Positions 1 to 8,300 of a DNA stretch of 64,000 nt are shown here, one piece after another. Within the stretch, counting starts at the first letter, position 1. Each line of letters starts with the position of its first letter. Source of the DNA: a virus; the IMG/VR virus record IMGVR_UViG_3300020420_001018, positions 1-64,000 of that record. One strand, written 5' to 3'. The notes beneath the pieces were generated by a model. It searched no databases. It saw only the letters and a program-made list of their open reading frames with translations, and was not told where the DNA came from. A program made the position numbers and the translations under genes.

Positions 1-29
1 TATTATTTTTTATCACTGTTTCGGGAACT

Positions 30-629
30 ATGATATTTCCTAAAACTTTAGCCGAAACTAGTGACCAGGTTGAAACAGTTGGGTTCAACAGTACACCAAT
101 TAAAGATAATAAAGATTTTGTTCAGCAAATATTTAGATGTGTAGAAGGTTTGTATTTCAATCATACCAAATATCCTTTAGAAAGACAAGTTCCATTTGAT
201 TTAATTGTGGCAATGGCGGCATATGAATCAGCATGGGGACAATCAAGATTTGCAAAAGAAGGAAATAATTTTTTTGGTATTAGGACATGGGACTTAGAAA
301 AAATACCACACATGAAAGCTAAAGGTAGGCCAGATGCAAATTGGGGAGTAAGGAAATATAAATCTCTTTGTTCGTGTATACAAGATTATATTCAAATATT
401 AAACAATCATCCTGCTTATGAAGAATTTAGATCCGCAAGAGACTGGGAAATTAAGATGTATGGTTACACAAATGCAACAACACTTTCTAGATTTTTAGTT
501 GCATGGAGTGAGTTAGGTGAAGAATACACAGATAGATTAAAACAAATTATTTTATTGATACACAAACAAGGCTACTATCAGGAACTACCAGTTGATATAA
601 GAGGCCAAATCATTTATAAATTCAAGTAA
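30..629 (+). CDS. Glucosaminidase-like cell-wall hydrolase (Bax family), possibly 5' partial
   Basis: Probable endo-beta-N-acetylglucosaminidase-type hydrolase that would cut peptidoglycan during lysis or entry. What is seen: a Bax/FlgJ-like core with AAYESAWGQSRFA around residues 63-75, containing the likely catalytic Glu, followed by GNNFFGIRTW, a signature of the glucosaminidase fold. About 199 residues from the ATG at 30, but the frame is open upstream to the window edge with no stop, so the true start may lie outside. No signal peptide is visible in this part. Family assignment is fairly secure; a role in lysis rather than virion entry is inference. Confidence 0.75.
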   Translation: MIFPKTLAETSDQVETVGFNSTPIKDNKDFVQQIFRCVEGLYFNHTKYPLERQVPFDLIVAMAAYESAWGQSRFAKEGNNFFGIRTWDLEKIPHMKAKGRPDANWGVRKYKSLCSCIQDYIQILNNHPAYEEFRSARDWEIKMYGYTNATTLSRFLVAWSELGEEYTDRLKQIILLIHKQGYYQELPVDIRGQIIYKFK

Positions 630-633
630 ACTC

Positions 634-662
634 TTGCATTTTTATTGTAGATAAGTTATTAT
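634..662 (+). promoter_or_regulatory. Sigma70-type promoter of uvsW, leaderless geometry
   Basis: TTGCAT at 634-639, a 17-nt spacer, TATTAT at 657-662, then only 6 nt before the ATG at 669. The expected +1 falls on the start codon, so the mRNA should have no leader. Confidence 0.6.
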
Positions 663-668
663 AGTGTT

Positions 669-2126
669 ATGTCCAAAGTCGCGAAATTAGTTATTAGAGA
701 TGAAGTTAATGTAAAGTTTGAAGGTCTTGATGTAATAACAAGACGTAAAATTTCAGATAAACTAAAATTTTTCTTGCCTTATGCATATCATCTTCCTGCA
801 TATAAATTAGGTAGATGGGATGGTAATATACGTTTTTGTGATATAGGTGGAAGAACATATTTAAATCTACTAGATAGAATACTTCCAATAATCGAAGAAC
901 AAGATTATGAAATTGACATTGAAGACAACAGAGGTATACATGATTTTAAATTTGAAAAAATTGATGAAAGTTTACACTTTGAAAAAACATGGGGACCGAA
1001 ACATCCACAAGCAGGACAACCAATCGTATTAAGAGATTATCAAGTAGAAACAATCAATAAGTTTTTAGAAAATCCACAATGCTTACAAGAAATTGCCACT
1101 GGTGCTGGTAAAACAATCATCACAGCAACACTTTCGCAGTTGGTTGAACCATATGGAAGATCAATTGTCATTGTTCCTAACAAATCACTTGTTACACAGA
1201 CAGAAGGTGATTACAAAACACTTGGTTTAGATGTAGGTGTATACTATGGTGAACGTAAAGAATTTGACAAGCAACACACAATTTGCACTTGGCAAAGTCT
1301 AAATAATATGCTTAAGAAGACTAAAAAATTTGAAGCAGAAGTAAACATAGGCGACTTTTTACAAGGTGTAGTGTGCGTTATGGTAGATGAGGTACATCAA
1401 GCCAAAGCAGACGTGCTTAAAACACTATTAACAGGCCCATTTGCAACGGTACCAATACGTTGGGGACTTACAGGTACTATACCAAAAGAAGATTATGAAA
1501 TGGCATCATTGCAGGCAAGTCTTGGCGAAGTTATTAATAAACTATCAGCAAGTGAATTACAAGACAAAGGAGTACTTGCTAATTGTCATGTTAATGTTGT
1601 GCAAACACAAGAAACAAATGCTTTTTCAACTTATGCAAGTGAGCAAACTTATTTGGTAACCAATCAAACACGTTTGCAGTTTATTGCCGACTTGGTTGAT
1701 ACAATGAGAGCAGAAGGAAATACTCTTATTCTAGTTGATAGGATTAAAACAGGACAAGCATTAGAAGACATAATTGTTGATTCAGTTTTTATACAAGGCA
1801 GAACTAAACTAGAAGATAGAGAAGAAGAATATGATGAAATTGCTACAGAGCAACACAAAGTCATTATTGCTACATATGGTGTAGCGGCGGTAGGTATTAA
1901 CTTACCAAGAATATTTAATTTGGTATTAATAGAACCAGGTAAATCTTTTGTGAGAGTTATACAATCAATTGGTAGAGGTATAAGAAAAGCAGAAGACAAA
2001 GACCATGTAGAAATATGGGATATAACAAGTGCTTGTAAGTTTTCTAAACGTCATTTAACAACAAGAAAAAAGTTTTACAAAGAAGCAAATTATCCTTTTA
2101 CAATTGAGAAAGTAAACATAGAATGA
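669..2126 (+). CDS. uvsW: UvsW-like DNA/RNA helicase (T4 gpUvsW family)
   Basis: Superfamily 2 helicase that in T4 unwinds branched recombination intermediates and R-loops and helps switch from origin to recombination-dependent replication. Visible: an N-terminal UvsW-type domain (about residues 1-110), Walker A ATGAGKT at 143-149 (Lys148), a DEVH box at 240-243 and motif VI QSIGRGIR at 432-439. At 485 residues it is close to T4 UvsW. The next gene starts on its stop codon (ATGA). A sigma70-like promoter sits directly upstream and implies a leaderless transcript. This is one of the best anchors for calling the window T4-like. Confidence 0.92.
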   Translation: MSKVAKLVIRDEVNVKFEGLDVITRRKISDKLKFFLPYAYHLPAYKLGRWDGNIRFCDIGGRTYLNLLDRILPIIEEQDYEIDIEDNRGIHDFKFEKIDESLHFEKTWGPKHPQAGQPIVLRDYQVETINKFLENPQCLQEIATGAGKTIITATLSQLVEPYGRSIVIVPNKSLVTQTEGDYKTLGLDVGVYYGERKEFDKQHTICTWQSLNNMLKKTKKFEAEVNIGDFLQGVVCVMVDEVHQAKADVLKTLLTGPFATVPIRWGLTGTIPKEDYEMASLQASLGEVINKLSASELQDKGVLANCHVNVVQTQETNAFSTYASEQTYLVTNQTRLQFIADLVDTMRAEGNTLILVDRIKTGQALEDIIVDSVFIQGRTKLEDREEEYDEIATEQHKVIIATYGVAAVGINLPRIFNLVLIEPGKSFVRVIQSIGRGIRKAEDKDHVEIWDITSACKFSKRHLTTRKKFYKEANYPFTIEKVNIE

Positions 2127-2623
2127 ACATATTAACAGTTGATAATAACACGTATAATTTAAACGCAGTACCAAATGAAATTGAAGATTTACAATATTGC
2201 GTATTAGATTGTACAAATCCAAAAGTATTAGATTATTTTTATATTCCACTTATATTTTTAGAATCCTTTAATGCTCCAGCAGTGATTCTTGACATAGGTG
2301 GACAAACAATTGAAATGCCAATGGATTGGAGTATAATGATAGGTGAAAAAGAAATGGGGCAGTGCGAAATGGTTCCACTAACAAGTTTAAATGATAGAGG
2401 ATTTGAAGCATTTGTATATAATCCATTTTCAGGCTATACACATGACTTTAAAGAAGTTAAAATAGTAAATGTGTTTCAAGAAGTAAAATGGTTTTTTCCT
2501 AAACTTAAAAATGGACATATTTTAACAACACCATTAACACAAGGAAGCAAACCGAACTGCATTTATTTTGCAAAAGAACTGAATCAAATTCCTGATCAAA
2601 TACAAGTAGGAGATTTAATATAG
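2123..2623 (+). CDS. Conserved-looking phage protein of unknown function
   Basis: A 166-residue protein, overlapping uvsW by ATGA and the next gene by TAGTG, so probably translationally coupled. I see no catalytic motif, signal peptide or membrane segment. The composition is that of an ordinary soluble globular protein, with hydrophobic beta-strand-like stretches near residues 39-60. Its place between uvsW and a clamp-loader-like gene suggests a replication or late-transcription accessory, but nothing in the sequence proves it. Confidence 0.7.
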   Translation: MNILTVDNNTYNLNAVPNEIEDLQYCVLDCTNPKVLDYFYIPLIFLESFNAPAVILDIGGQTIEMPMDWSIMIGEKEMGQCEMVPLTSLNDRGFEAFVYNPFSGYTHDFKEVKIVNVFQEVKWFFPKLKNGHILTTPLTQGSKPNCIYFAKELNQIPDQIQVGDLI

Positions 2624-3105
2624 TGGCAACAACAACTAAAAAAATAAATCTAAATCAAATGTTGTACAACATTGATATGGCAAATTCAAAGTGGTATAAC
2701 ACACTTGATGAAGAAGAAAAGAAAACATTTTCGCCATACACAGCAATGAGATTTACAAGCAATGTTCAAGGACAAAAAGCATTTAAAGAACACTACATAC
2801 TTTCTGTAAATGAATTCGCAAACAAGCATTTTGGCACAACACAAAAGCATGAAGGTGATTCGGAAATGTTTTGGAAGTTGTTATCACTAGCAGGTATAAA
2901 AAAGAAAATGTTTCATCCATGGGTAAAAGCACCCAAAGGTAAAGGGAAAAAAACTGGTGTAGATAAGCTGTTAGCAGAGTGTTTTCCACATGCTAAAAAT
3001 GATGAAATAGAAGCATTGAAGCAAATTAATGATGTTGATGGGTTTAAAAAGTTAGCACGTCAACAAGGATGGACAGACAAAGAAATAAAAGAAATAGGTA
3101 AGTGA
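2623..3105 (+). CDS. Probable clamp-loader small subunit (gp62-like)
   Basis: 160 residues, GTG start overlapping the previous stop (TAGTG). The pattern PY..R..S near residue 39, followed by VNE..NKHF, then a basic KKKMFHPWVK segment and a C-terminal helical repeat, matches the layout I know for gp62 of T4-like cyanophages (a VNEMNK-like motif followed by a KRF-PW basic segment). In T4, gp62 with gp44 loads the gp45 sliding clamp onto primer ends. gp44 and gp45 are not in this window, so support from neighbours is limited to UvsW and the DnaE-like gene. A profile search would settle it. Confidence 0.5.
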   Translation: MATTTKKINLNQMLYNIDMANSKWYNTLDEEEKKTFSPYTAMRFTSNVQGQKAFKEHYILSVNEFANKHFGTTQKHEGDSEMFWKLLSLAGIKKKMFHPWVKAPKGKGKKTGVDKLLAECFPHAKNDEIEALKQINDVDGFKKLARQQGWTDKEIKEIGK

Positions 3106-3779
3106 TGTTTGAGTGTAAGTATTGTGGAAAAAAATTTACAAAAGAATCAACATTATCAGTACATTTGTGTGAACCAAAAAGACGTTATCAACAACAAGAT
3201 GAACGTTTTGTGCAATTGGCATTTAGGGCATATCAATATTTTTACAAATCAACAATGCCACAAACTCAAAAAGATAGGACATATGATGATTTTGCAAAAA
3301 GCAAATACTACACAGCATTCACAAAATTTGGCAGATATCTGTATGATGTACATGTAGATGATCCTAGCAAGTATATTGATTACTTGTTAAAAAACATGGT
3401 GAAGATTGATAGATGGCATTTAGATTCTGTGTATGAAAAATATATAAAAGAACATTTAAAAAATGAAGCGGCACAAACAGCAGTCGAACGTGCAGTCATT
3501 ATAATGAAACGTTGGGGAATTGACAACGATAAAAATTTCAACGATTGCTTAGAAAACATAACACCAAACAGGGCAGTCCACTTTATTAGATCAGGAAAAC
3601 TATCTCCGTGGGTCTTGTATAATTGTCAAAGTGGTGTTAAACTATTAGAAACATTAAACAACGAACAAGTTGGACTAGTACATGATTACATTGATCCTGA
3701 TTACTGGACAGCTAAATTCCAAATGGCACAACAGGATGTAAAGTTTGTTGAACAAGTGCTAGAAACGGCAGGGTTATAA
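3105..3779 (+). CDS. Zinc-finger phage protein of unknown function
   Basis: 224 residues from ATG 3105, which overlaps the previous stop as TGATG; a GTG just before it is a less likely start. The N terminus carries a single C2H2-type finger: FECKYCGKKF then TLSVHLC, with the two Cys four residues apart and a His/Cys pair about 13 residues later. The remaining 190 residues look helical and rich in aromatic and charged residues, without a recognised enzyme motif. A nucleic-acid-binding regulator or replication accessory is plausible from the finger and the neighbouring genes, but is inference. Confidence 0.7.
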   Translation: MFECKYCGKKFTKESTLSVHLCEPKRRYQQQDERFVQLAFRAYQYFYKSTMPQTQKDRTYDDFAKSKYYTAFTKFGRYLYDVHVDDPSKYIDYLLKNMVKIDRWHLDSVYEKYIKEHLKNEAAQTAVERAVIIMKRWGIDNDKNFNDCLENITPNRAVHFIRSGKLSPWVLYNCQSGVKLLETLNNEQVGLVHDYIDPDYWTAKFQMAQQDVKFVEQVLETAGL

Positions 3780-4264
3780 TGTCAAAGTATAATGAAGGTA
3801 TTCCAGAAATAGTAGCCAAAGTGGCTGATAAAACTGACAACGAAACTGTGAAAGAAAAATGGGAAGAATTGAAAACACTAGTACATCTAGTACATAAAGA
3901 TGAAGTAATGAGACAACGAAAAAAGCTAGATGATTGGAAAAGAGGAATGGATGAAGTAAACAAAAAAATATCTAAATTACAACAATCCTCATATGGAGTT
4001 GGTGTAGAAGATGATGATGACTATACTTTTGATGTTACTTACAATGGTGCAGGTGTTAGTATGGCTGATTATGGAGTAACATCGATGTCAACAACATTTG
4101 ATGATATAGGCGAAGCAGATAATCAAATGGTATTAAACTTTCCAATGACCAAAGAAGAAGAGTATGCCAATGCTGGATATACAGAAGAACATATTAAACA
4201 AATGCAAGATCCAAAACATAATCAATGGGGTATTGCTGGAGAACCTAAAAAATTAAATGACTAA
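3779..4264 (+). CDS. Acidic coiled-coil-type hypothetical protein
   Basis: 161 residues, starting on the last base of the previous stop (TAATG). Residues about 20-75 are strongly helical and charged, consistent with a coiled coil, followed by an acidic patch (EDDDD) and a less ordered C-terminal half containing DPKHNQWG. No enzyme motif is seen. It sits between the zinc-finger protein and the DnaE-like fragment and overlaps the latter by 8 nt, so the block 2123-4841 looks like one operon. Function unknown. Confidence 0.65.
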   Translation: MSKYNEGIPEIVAKVADKTDNETVKEKWEELKTLVHLVHKDEVMRQRKKLDDWKRGMDEVNKKISKLQQSSYGVGVEDDDDYTFDVTYNGAGVSMADYGVTSMSTTFDDIGEADNQMVLNFPMTKEEEYANAGYTEEHIKQMQDPKHNQWGIAGEPKKLND

Positions 4265-4841
4265 TATAGCAAAAACAGATATTGATATTGATGTAAAAGA
4301 TAGAGATGTTTTATTAGAAAAGTTAAAACATATTCCTGCTAGTATCATTAATAAAGGTGAAGTTAAAAAACATAATACAGGTGTTTACTTTACAGATATT
4401 CCTGTGCATCCATTTACAAATACAGCAAACATTGATTACAAAGAAGCTGAAGATAGAGGATATTTTAAACTTGATATATTGAATGTGAGTGTATATGAAA
4501 AAGTTAAAAATGAAAAACACTTACAAGAATTAGTCAATCAAGAACCAGATTGGAGTCTATTGGAACACAAAGAAATAGTAGAACAATTGTTTCATATACA
4601 CAATCATTTTGATATTGTTAATAAACTAAAGCCAAAGTCTGTTGAAGAGTTAGCGGCAGTTTTGGCAATAATACGCCCTGCCAAAAGAAACTTGCTCAAC
4701 TTGAGTTGGCCAGAGATTCATGCTAACGTTTGGGTAAAACCACAGGACGACACATACTACTTTAAGAAGAGTCATGCTATCGGTTATGCTTTAGCCATAT
4801 GTGTACAAATGAATTTAATGTCTAATGGTCAGTCTTTTTAA
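4257..4841 (+). CDS. DNA polymerase III alpha (DnaE)-derived small protein
   Basis: 194 residues resembling pieces of bacterial DnaE: AEDRGYFKLDIL corresponds to the DnaE EaaGLvKFDfLGL segment; LKPKSVEELAAVLAIIRP corresponds to LKPdcFEDiVAlvALYRP; and KKSHAIGYAL corresponds to the later SHSaAYA segment. The PDFDxD catalytic aspartate motif of the palm is absent and the protein is about one sixth of DnaE length, so it cannot be a polymerase. It may bind host replication proteins or primer-template, or have been repurposed. It lies in a replication-flavoured operon and its 3' end overlaps the convergent gene at 4822 by 20 nt. The homology is by eye but matches at three separate blocks in the right order. 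Confidence 0.6.
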   Translation: MTNIAKTDIDIDVKDRDVLLEKLKHIPASIINKGEVKKHNTGVYFTDIPVHPFTNTANIDYKEAEDRGYFKLDILNVSVYEKVKNEKHLQELVNQEPDWSLLEHKEIVEQLFHIHNHFDIVNKLKPKSVEELAAVLAIIRPAKRNLLNLSWPEIHANVWVKPQDDTYYFKKSHAIGYALAICVQMNLMSNGQSF

Positions 4842-5193
4842 CTAATTGTATTTGACGTCTTTTAATTCTTTTTCTTACAATATTATTTAAACTTGTGGTA
4901 GGTCCAAAGATCATTTTAATATCTTTGGTAGTAAAAGTTTTAAGCCAGTTTTGATATACGCTAAATTCTCCAGCTAAGAATATATTAATAGGTATTACTC
5001 TATTAGATTCCCACCACCACATATCACCTAATCTTAGAAAATCTGCTTTCAACTGATCAGTTGCAATATCATCATAGACATATATGCTAGTAACAAAATC
5101 ATCTTGATTTTGTAAAATACCTACATACTCATTTAAACCGTGCTTTACACACGATAAAAAAGGGAACTTATCTGATAATTCGTTATAATCCAT
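4822..5193 (-). CDS. Conserved-type phage hypothetical, only minus-strand gene
   Basis: 123 residues from ATG at 5193; a TTG two codons upstream (5199) is an alternative start. Soluble, no membrane segment, rich in Trp around GDMWWWESNRVIPINIFL, with a basic C terminus (KRIKRRQ). I remember this FPFLSC...WWWESNR type of protein from T4-like cyanophages, where it has no known function. It is the only convincing gene on the minus strand in 64 kb, convergent with and overlapping the preceding gene by 20 nt. Confidence 0.7.
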   Translation of the reverse strand: MDYNELSDKFPFLSCVKHGLNEYVGILQNQDDFVTSIYVYDDIATDQLKADFLRLGDMWWWESNRVIPINIFLAGEFSVYQNWLKTFTTKDIKMIFGPTTSLNNIVRKRIKRRQIQLVKKTDH

Positions 5194-5239
5194 GCTCAAA
5201 ATATTTCTTTATTATATACTCACTAATTCTATTTAGCAA

Positions 5240-5247
5240 CATAAATA
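5240..5247 (+). promoter_or_regulatory. T4-type late promoter motif CATAAATA
   Basis: NATAAATA motif 26 nt upstream of the structural gene at 5273. Such motifs also arise by chance in AT-rich DNA; its position before a virion gene is the support. Confidence 0.45.
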
Positions 5248-5272
5248 TATGTAACTTTAAGGAATTATTAGT

Positions 5273-6112
5273 ATGACAGTAACGGTATATGTATATGACG
5301 ATACTCATACAGTGATAGTAAATACAAGTGCAAATCAAGGTAGTACAACTATGTATGATAAAACTATAAAATTGTATCAAGGTATTGATAACACTGTGAA
5401 GTTTGCGTTGAAAGACAATGACAGAAAAGCAGTTAATTTAACAAGTTTAACTGTAACATTTAACATTGTTGACCCAAATACAAACGAATCAATGCTTTCA
5501 AGACCATTGACAGTAACAAATGCAACAAAAGGTTTAGCACAGCTAAACTTACCAGCATCTGCTATTGATAATATGGCTGGTGCATTTTATAATTATTCAT
5601 TGTATACTACTAATGCATCATCTGAGCAACAGGCGGTGTTTACAGACCTTAATGAAGCAGTAAAAGGCACATTAGAGATAGTTGAAGGCATCGCATCTAA
5701 TCCAAGAGAAACACAACAAATTACTTTTGATTCTGCAAATCCAAATTTTACTAAACAAAACATAGGTAAATCAGCAACAGGAGAAACTTGGTATTATTCA
5801 AGTGCAGTGTCAGGAGCAAGTGAAAGAAATTTAACTTCAGCGAAACACACAATTGCATTATATTCAAATGGATTTGATGGAGATTTTATTGTTGAAGGAT
5901 CAATGGAAAGTACTGCAAATACCACATCACATACCGAATGGTTCCATATTAAATTAGATGGACAAACAAACGATTACGTATCACTTACAAACACTACAAC
6001 AATTGCGTCATATAATTTTACAAGTATGGCAAAATGGATTAGAATAATTTATCTACCAACGACTACTCCAGATGATGTTGGAAAAATTACAAAAGTTTTA
6101 GTAAGGAATTAA
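5273..6112 (+). CDS. Probable virion structural protein (baseplate/fibre-like)
   Basis: 279 residues. The first half (about residues 25-135) has the beta-rich pattern seen in baseplate upper protein-like domains: a short motif KLYQGIDNTVKFALKDND, then alternating strands, and a FTDLNEAVKGTLEIVEG end. The second half is Ser/Thr/Asn-rich and beta-sandwich-like, as in adhesins that decorate particles. A late-promoter-like CATAAATA lies just upstream. It stands alone between the minus-strand gene and a metabolic enzyme, so context adds little. A structural role is inferred from composition and promoter. Confidence 0.6.
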   Translation: MTVTVYVYDDTHTVIVNTSANQGSTTMYDKTIKLYQGIDNTVKFALKDNDRKAVNLTSLTVTFNIVDPNTNESMLSRPLTVTNATKGLAQLNLPASAIDNMAGAFYNYSLYTTNASSEQQAVFTDLNEAVKGTLEIVEGIASNPRETQQITFDSANPNFTKQNIGKSATGETWYYSSAVSGASERNLTSAKHTIALYSNGFDGDFIVEGSMESTANTTSHTEWFHIKLDGQTNDYVSLTNTTTIASYNFTSMAKWIRIIYLPTTTPDDVGKITKVLVRN

Positions 6113-6114
6113 AA

Positions 6115-7266
6115 ATGCCAATCCAGCCAATGGATATTAAAGAAATCAAAACAAAAGGTTTTGAACGTGTAGTTCATGGTTATCATGAACCAAGTAATCT
6201 CAGTATGTACATTGCTATTCACACGTTAAAAAATGGACCAGCATTTGGTGGTATAAGATATTTTAATTATAAAGATAACGAAAGACCTTATCTCGATGTT
6301 CAAAAACTTGCAGAAGCAATGACTGAAAAATGTATGGTTGCAGGAATAAAATTAAGTGGTGGAAAAACAGCGATTCAAAAATCTTATCATAAAGACATAG
6401 GTGCTTTCCAAGTTGAAGAAAAAAGAATTTATCCTTATTTAGGTGAACTTATAAATTATCTTAATGGTGACTACTATGGCGGTCTTGATGTAGGTTTTAA
6501 TTTTGACATGTTGCAAAATTTAAGAAACTATACAGAATTTACAACAACATATTCTGACCCAGACATTGGTAGTTCCTGCACAGCATATGGAGTTTATAAT
6601 GCAATGAAGGCAGGTGTAAAATATAAGTTAGAAAAAGATTCATTAGATGGACTTACAATAGCAATAAAAGGAATAGGTAAAGTAGGTTATCAGTTAGCTA
6701 ATTATGTTTTGGAAGATGGTGCAAAATTAATTGTTGCAGATAAAAGTGATAGTAAAATAGAATTTATAAACGAATTGCAAAAAAATTATCCTTTCAAAAT
6801 TGAAATAACAAGTCATGAAGAAATACATAAAAAAGAAGTTGATGTTTATTCTCCTTGTGCTATGGGAAATGACATTAGAATATCAAGAATTTCAGAAATG
6901 AACTGTAAAATTATATGTGGCGCGGCAAACAATCAATTAGATATTGTTGATCCTGCGATTGCTAAACAACAATTACTTGATCATAAAATATTATATGTTC
7001 CGGATACAATTGCAAATGCTGGTGGAGTTTTTAGGTCAGCTGGTGCAATTTTAAAATCAAGAAATGAACAAGAATCATTTCAATTAATCGAAACCATATA
7101 TGATAGAACTCTTAATATATTAGATACAGCAAGTGAACATAGAGTGTCACCAGCGGATATATGCACGGAGATAGGTCAAGCAATTACAGGAAAGTCAAAT
7201 AGATTTAAAATGGAAGTATCTGGTTTAACTGGTGTAAAGGCCGGAAATAATACTTACAAGATTTAA
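6115..7266 (+). CDS. Leucine/valine/phenylalanine dehydrogenase-like enzyme
   Basis: Glu/Leu/Phe/Val dehydrogenase family: NAD-dependent oxidative deamination of an amino acid to a 2-oxo acid plus ammonia. Seen: substrate-domain motif NGPAFGGIRYF near residue 41, MTEKCMVAGIKLSGGK with two conserved lysines (K72 and K84), and a Rossmann motif GIGKVG followed about 20 residues later by Asp (VAD), which favours NAD over NADP. Length 383 fits leucine dehydrogenases. It starts 3 nt after a structural gene and could be read from the same promoter. As a phage auxiliary gene it may push amino acids into host energy metabolism; exact substrate unknown. Confidence 0.85.
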   Translation: MPIQPMDIKEIKTKGFERVVHGYHEPSNLSMYIAIHTLKNGPAFGGIRYFNYKDNERPYLDVQKLAEAMTEKCMVAGIKLSGGKTAIQKSYHKDIGAFQVEEKRIYPYLGELINYLNGDYYGGLDVGFNFDMLQNLRNYTEFTTTYSDPDIGSSCTAYGVYNAMKAGVKYKLEKDSLDGLTIAIKGIGKVGYQLANYVLEDGAKLIVADKSDSKIEFINELQKNYPFKIEITSHEEIHKKEVDVYSPCAMGNDIRISRISEMNCKIICGAANNQLDIVDPAIAKQQLLDHKILYVPDTIANAGGVFRSAGAILKSRNEQESFQLIETIYDRTLNILDTASEHRVSPADICTEIGQAITGKSNRFKMEVSGLTGVKAGNNTYKI

Positions 7267-7295
7267 TTGACTTTTTGTCAAAAGTGTTATAATAT
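7267..7295 (+). promoter_or_regulatory. Sigma70-type promoter of the primase gene
   Basis: TTGACT at 7267-7272, a 17-nt spacer, TAATAT at 7290-7295 (a TATAAT also occurs at 7288-7293), 7 nt before the ATG at 7303: leaderless or nearly so. Confidence 0.55.
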
Positions 7296-7302
7296 ATAAC
7301 AC

Positions 7303-8292
7303 ATGGAACTTCAGAATACAATTATTACACACATGCCTGGTAAAAGGAAAAAGACTCCTTCTGGATGGACAACAATTAATTGTCCAATGTGTACAACCAA
7401 TGGCCAATCAAGACCAGACACACGTTCAAGAGGTGGATTTAGTTTTAATGATGGAATGGTATATCATTGTTTCAACTGTGGTTTTAGTACAAGTTACAAA
7501 CCTGGTAGAACATTTGGTAAAAAATTAGTTGGTCTATTGCGTGGTATTGGAGTTCCGGATAATGAAATAAGAAGATTACAATTATTGGCAATACGTGAAA
7601 AAGAAAATAATCCACAACAAGAAGAAAAGCCAAAACCAAAAATTAGTTGGAGAGAAATTCAATTACCAAAAGGCTCAAAACCTTTAATAGAAATAATAAA
7701 ACAAGATGAACCATCAGAAGATGCTATATGGGTGTATAAACATATTATTGATAGAGGTTTAGACCATTTTGGTGATTTTTATTGGTGCAATGATACATAT
7801 ATAGATTTGAATAGAAGATTTATTGTGCCATTTTATTACAATGGTAGTATAGTTGGTTATACATCAAGAATAATTGATAACAACAAAGACAAGCCAAAGT
7901 ATTTTACTAATTCACAACCAAATTATATGTACAATATGGATGTGTTAAGTAAGAAAAGAAAATATTTGATAGTGGTAGAAGGTGTGCTTGATGCATTAAG
8001 TATTGATGGATTAGCAGTATTACATAACAAGCTGAATCAAATACAAATTGATTTGATAAAAGAATTTGATGGAGAAATTATTGTGTGTCCAGATAGAGAT
8101 GCCGCTGGATCAACGTTGATTGATCAAGCAGTTGAAAATGGTTGGGCAGTAAGTTTTCCACCTTGGCAAGATCATATCAAAGACTGTGCAGATGCAGTAA
8201 AACACTATGGACAATTGTTCACAGTAAAAAGCATTATAGATAGTCGGGTAAATAATAAAACAAAGATAGAAGTATTAAGAAAAATTGCGTAG
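7303..8292 (+). CDS. DNA primase (T4 gp61-like)
   Basis: Makes RNA primers for lagging-strand synthesis with the gp41-type helicase. An N-terminal zinc ribbon with C27, C30, C56 and C59 (CPMC ... CFNC) resembles the CHC2 primase finger. A TOPRIM domain follows, with the conserved Glu226 in VVEGVLDA and an acidic pair D264/D266 in CPDRDAAG. Length 329 is close to T4 gp61 (342). Its own sigma70-like promoter ends just before the ATG. The helicase partner lies 1.4 kb downstream. Confidence 0.85.
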   Translation: MELQNTIITHMPGKRKKTPSGWTTINCPMCTTNGQSRPDTRSRGGFSFNDGMVYHCFNCGFSTSYKPGRTFGKKLVGLLRGIGVPDNEIRRLQLLAIREKENNPQQEEKPKPKISWREIQLPKGSKPLIEIIKQDEPSEDAIWVYKHIIDRGLDHFGDFYWCNDTYIDLNRRFIVPFYYNGSIVGYTSRIIDNNKDKPKYFTNSQPNYMYNMDVLSKKRKYLIVVEGVLDALSIDGLAVLHNKLNQIQIDLIKEFDGEIIVCPDRDAAGSTLIDQAVENGWAVSFPPWQDHIKDCADAVKHYGQLFTVKSIIDSRVNNKTKIEVLRKIA

Positions 8293-8300
8293 GAGAAAAA

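Noticed and set aside
706-888. Minus-strand ORF opposite uvsW and similar antisense ORFs elsewhere
   Set aside because: They lie fully inside well-supported genes, have low-complexity hydrophobic compositions and no ribosome sites; treated as shadows of AT-rich coding DNA.
3109-3357. Alternative ORF of 82 codons inside the zinc-finger gene
   Set aside because: Out of frame within a longer, coupled gene with a recognisable zinc finger; no independent start signal.
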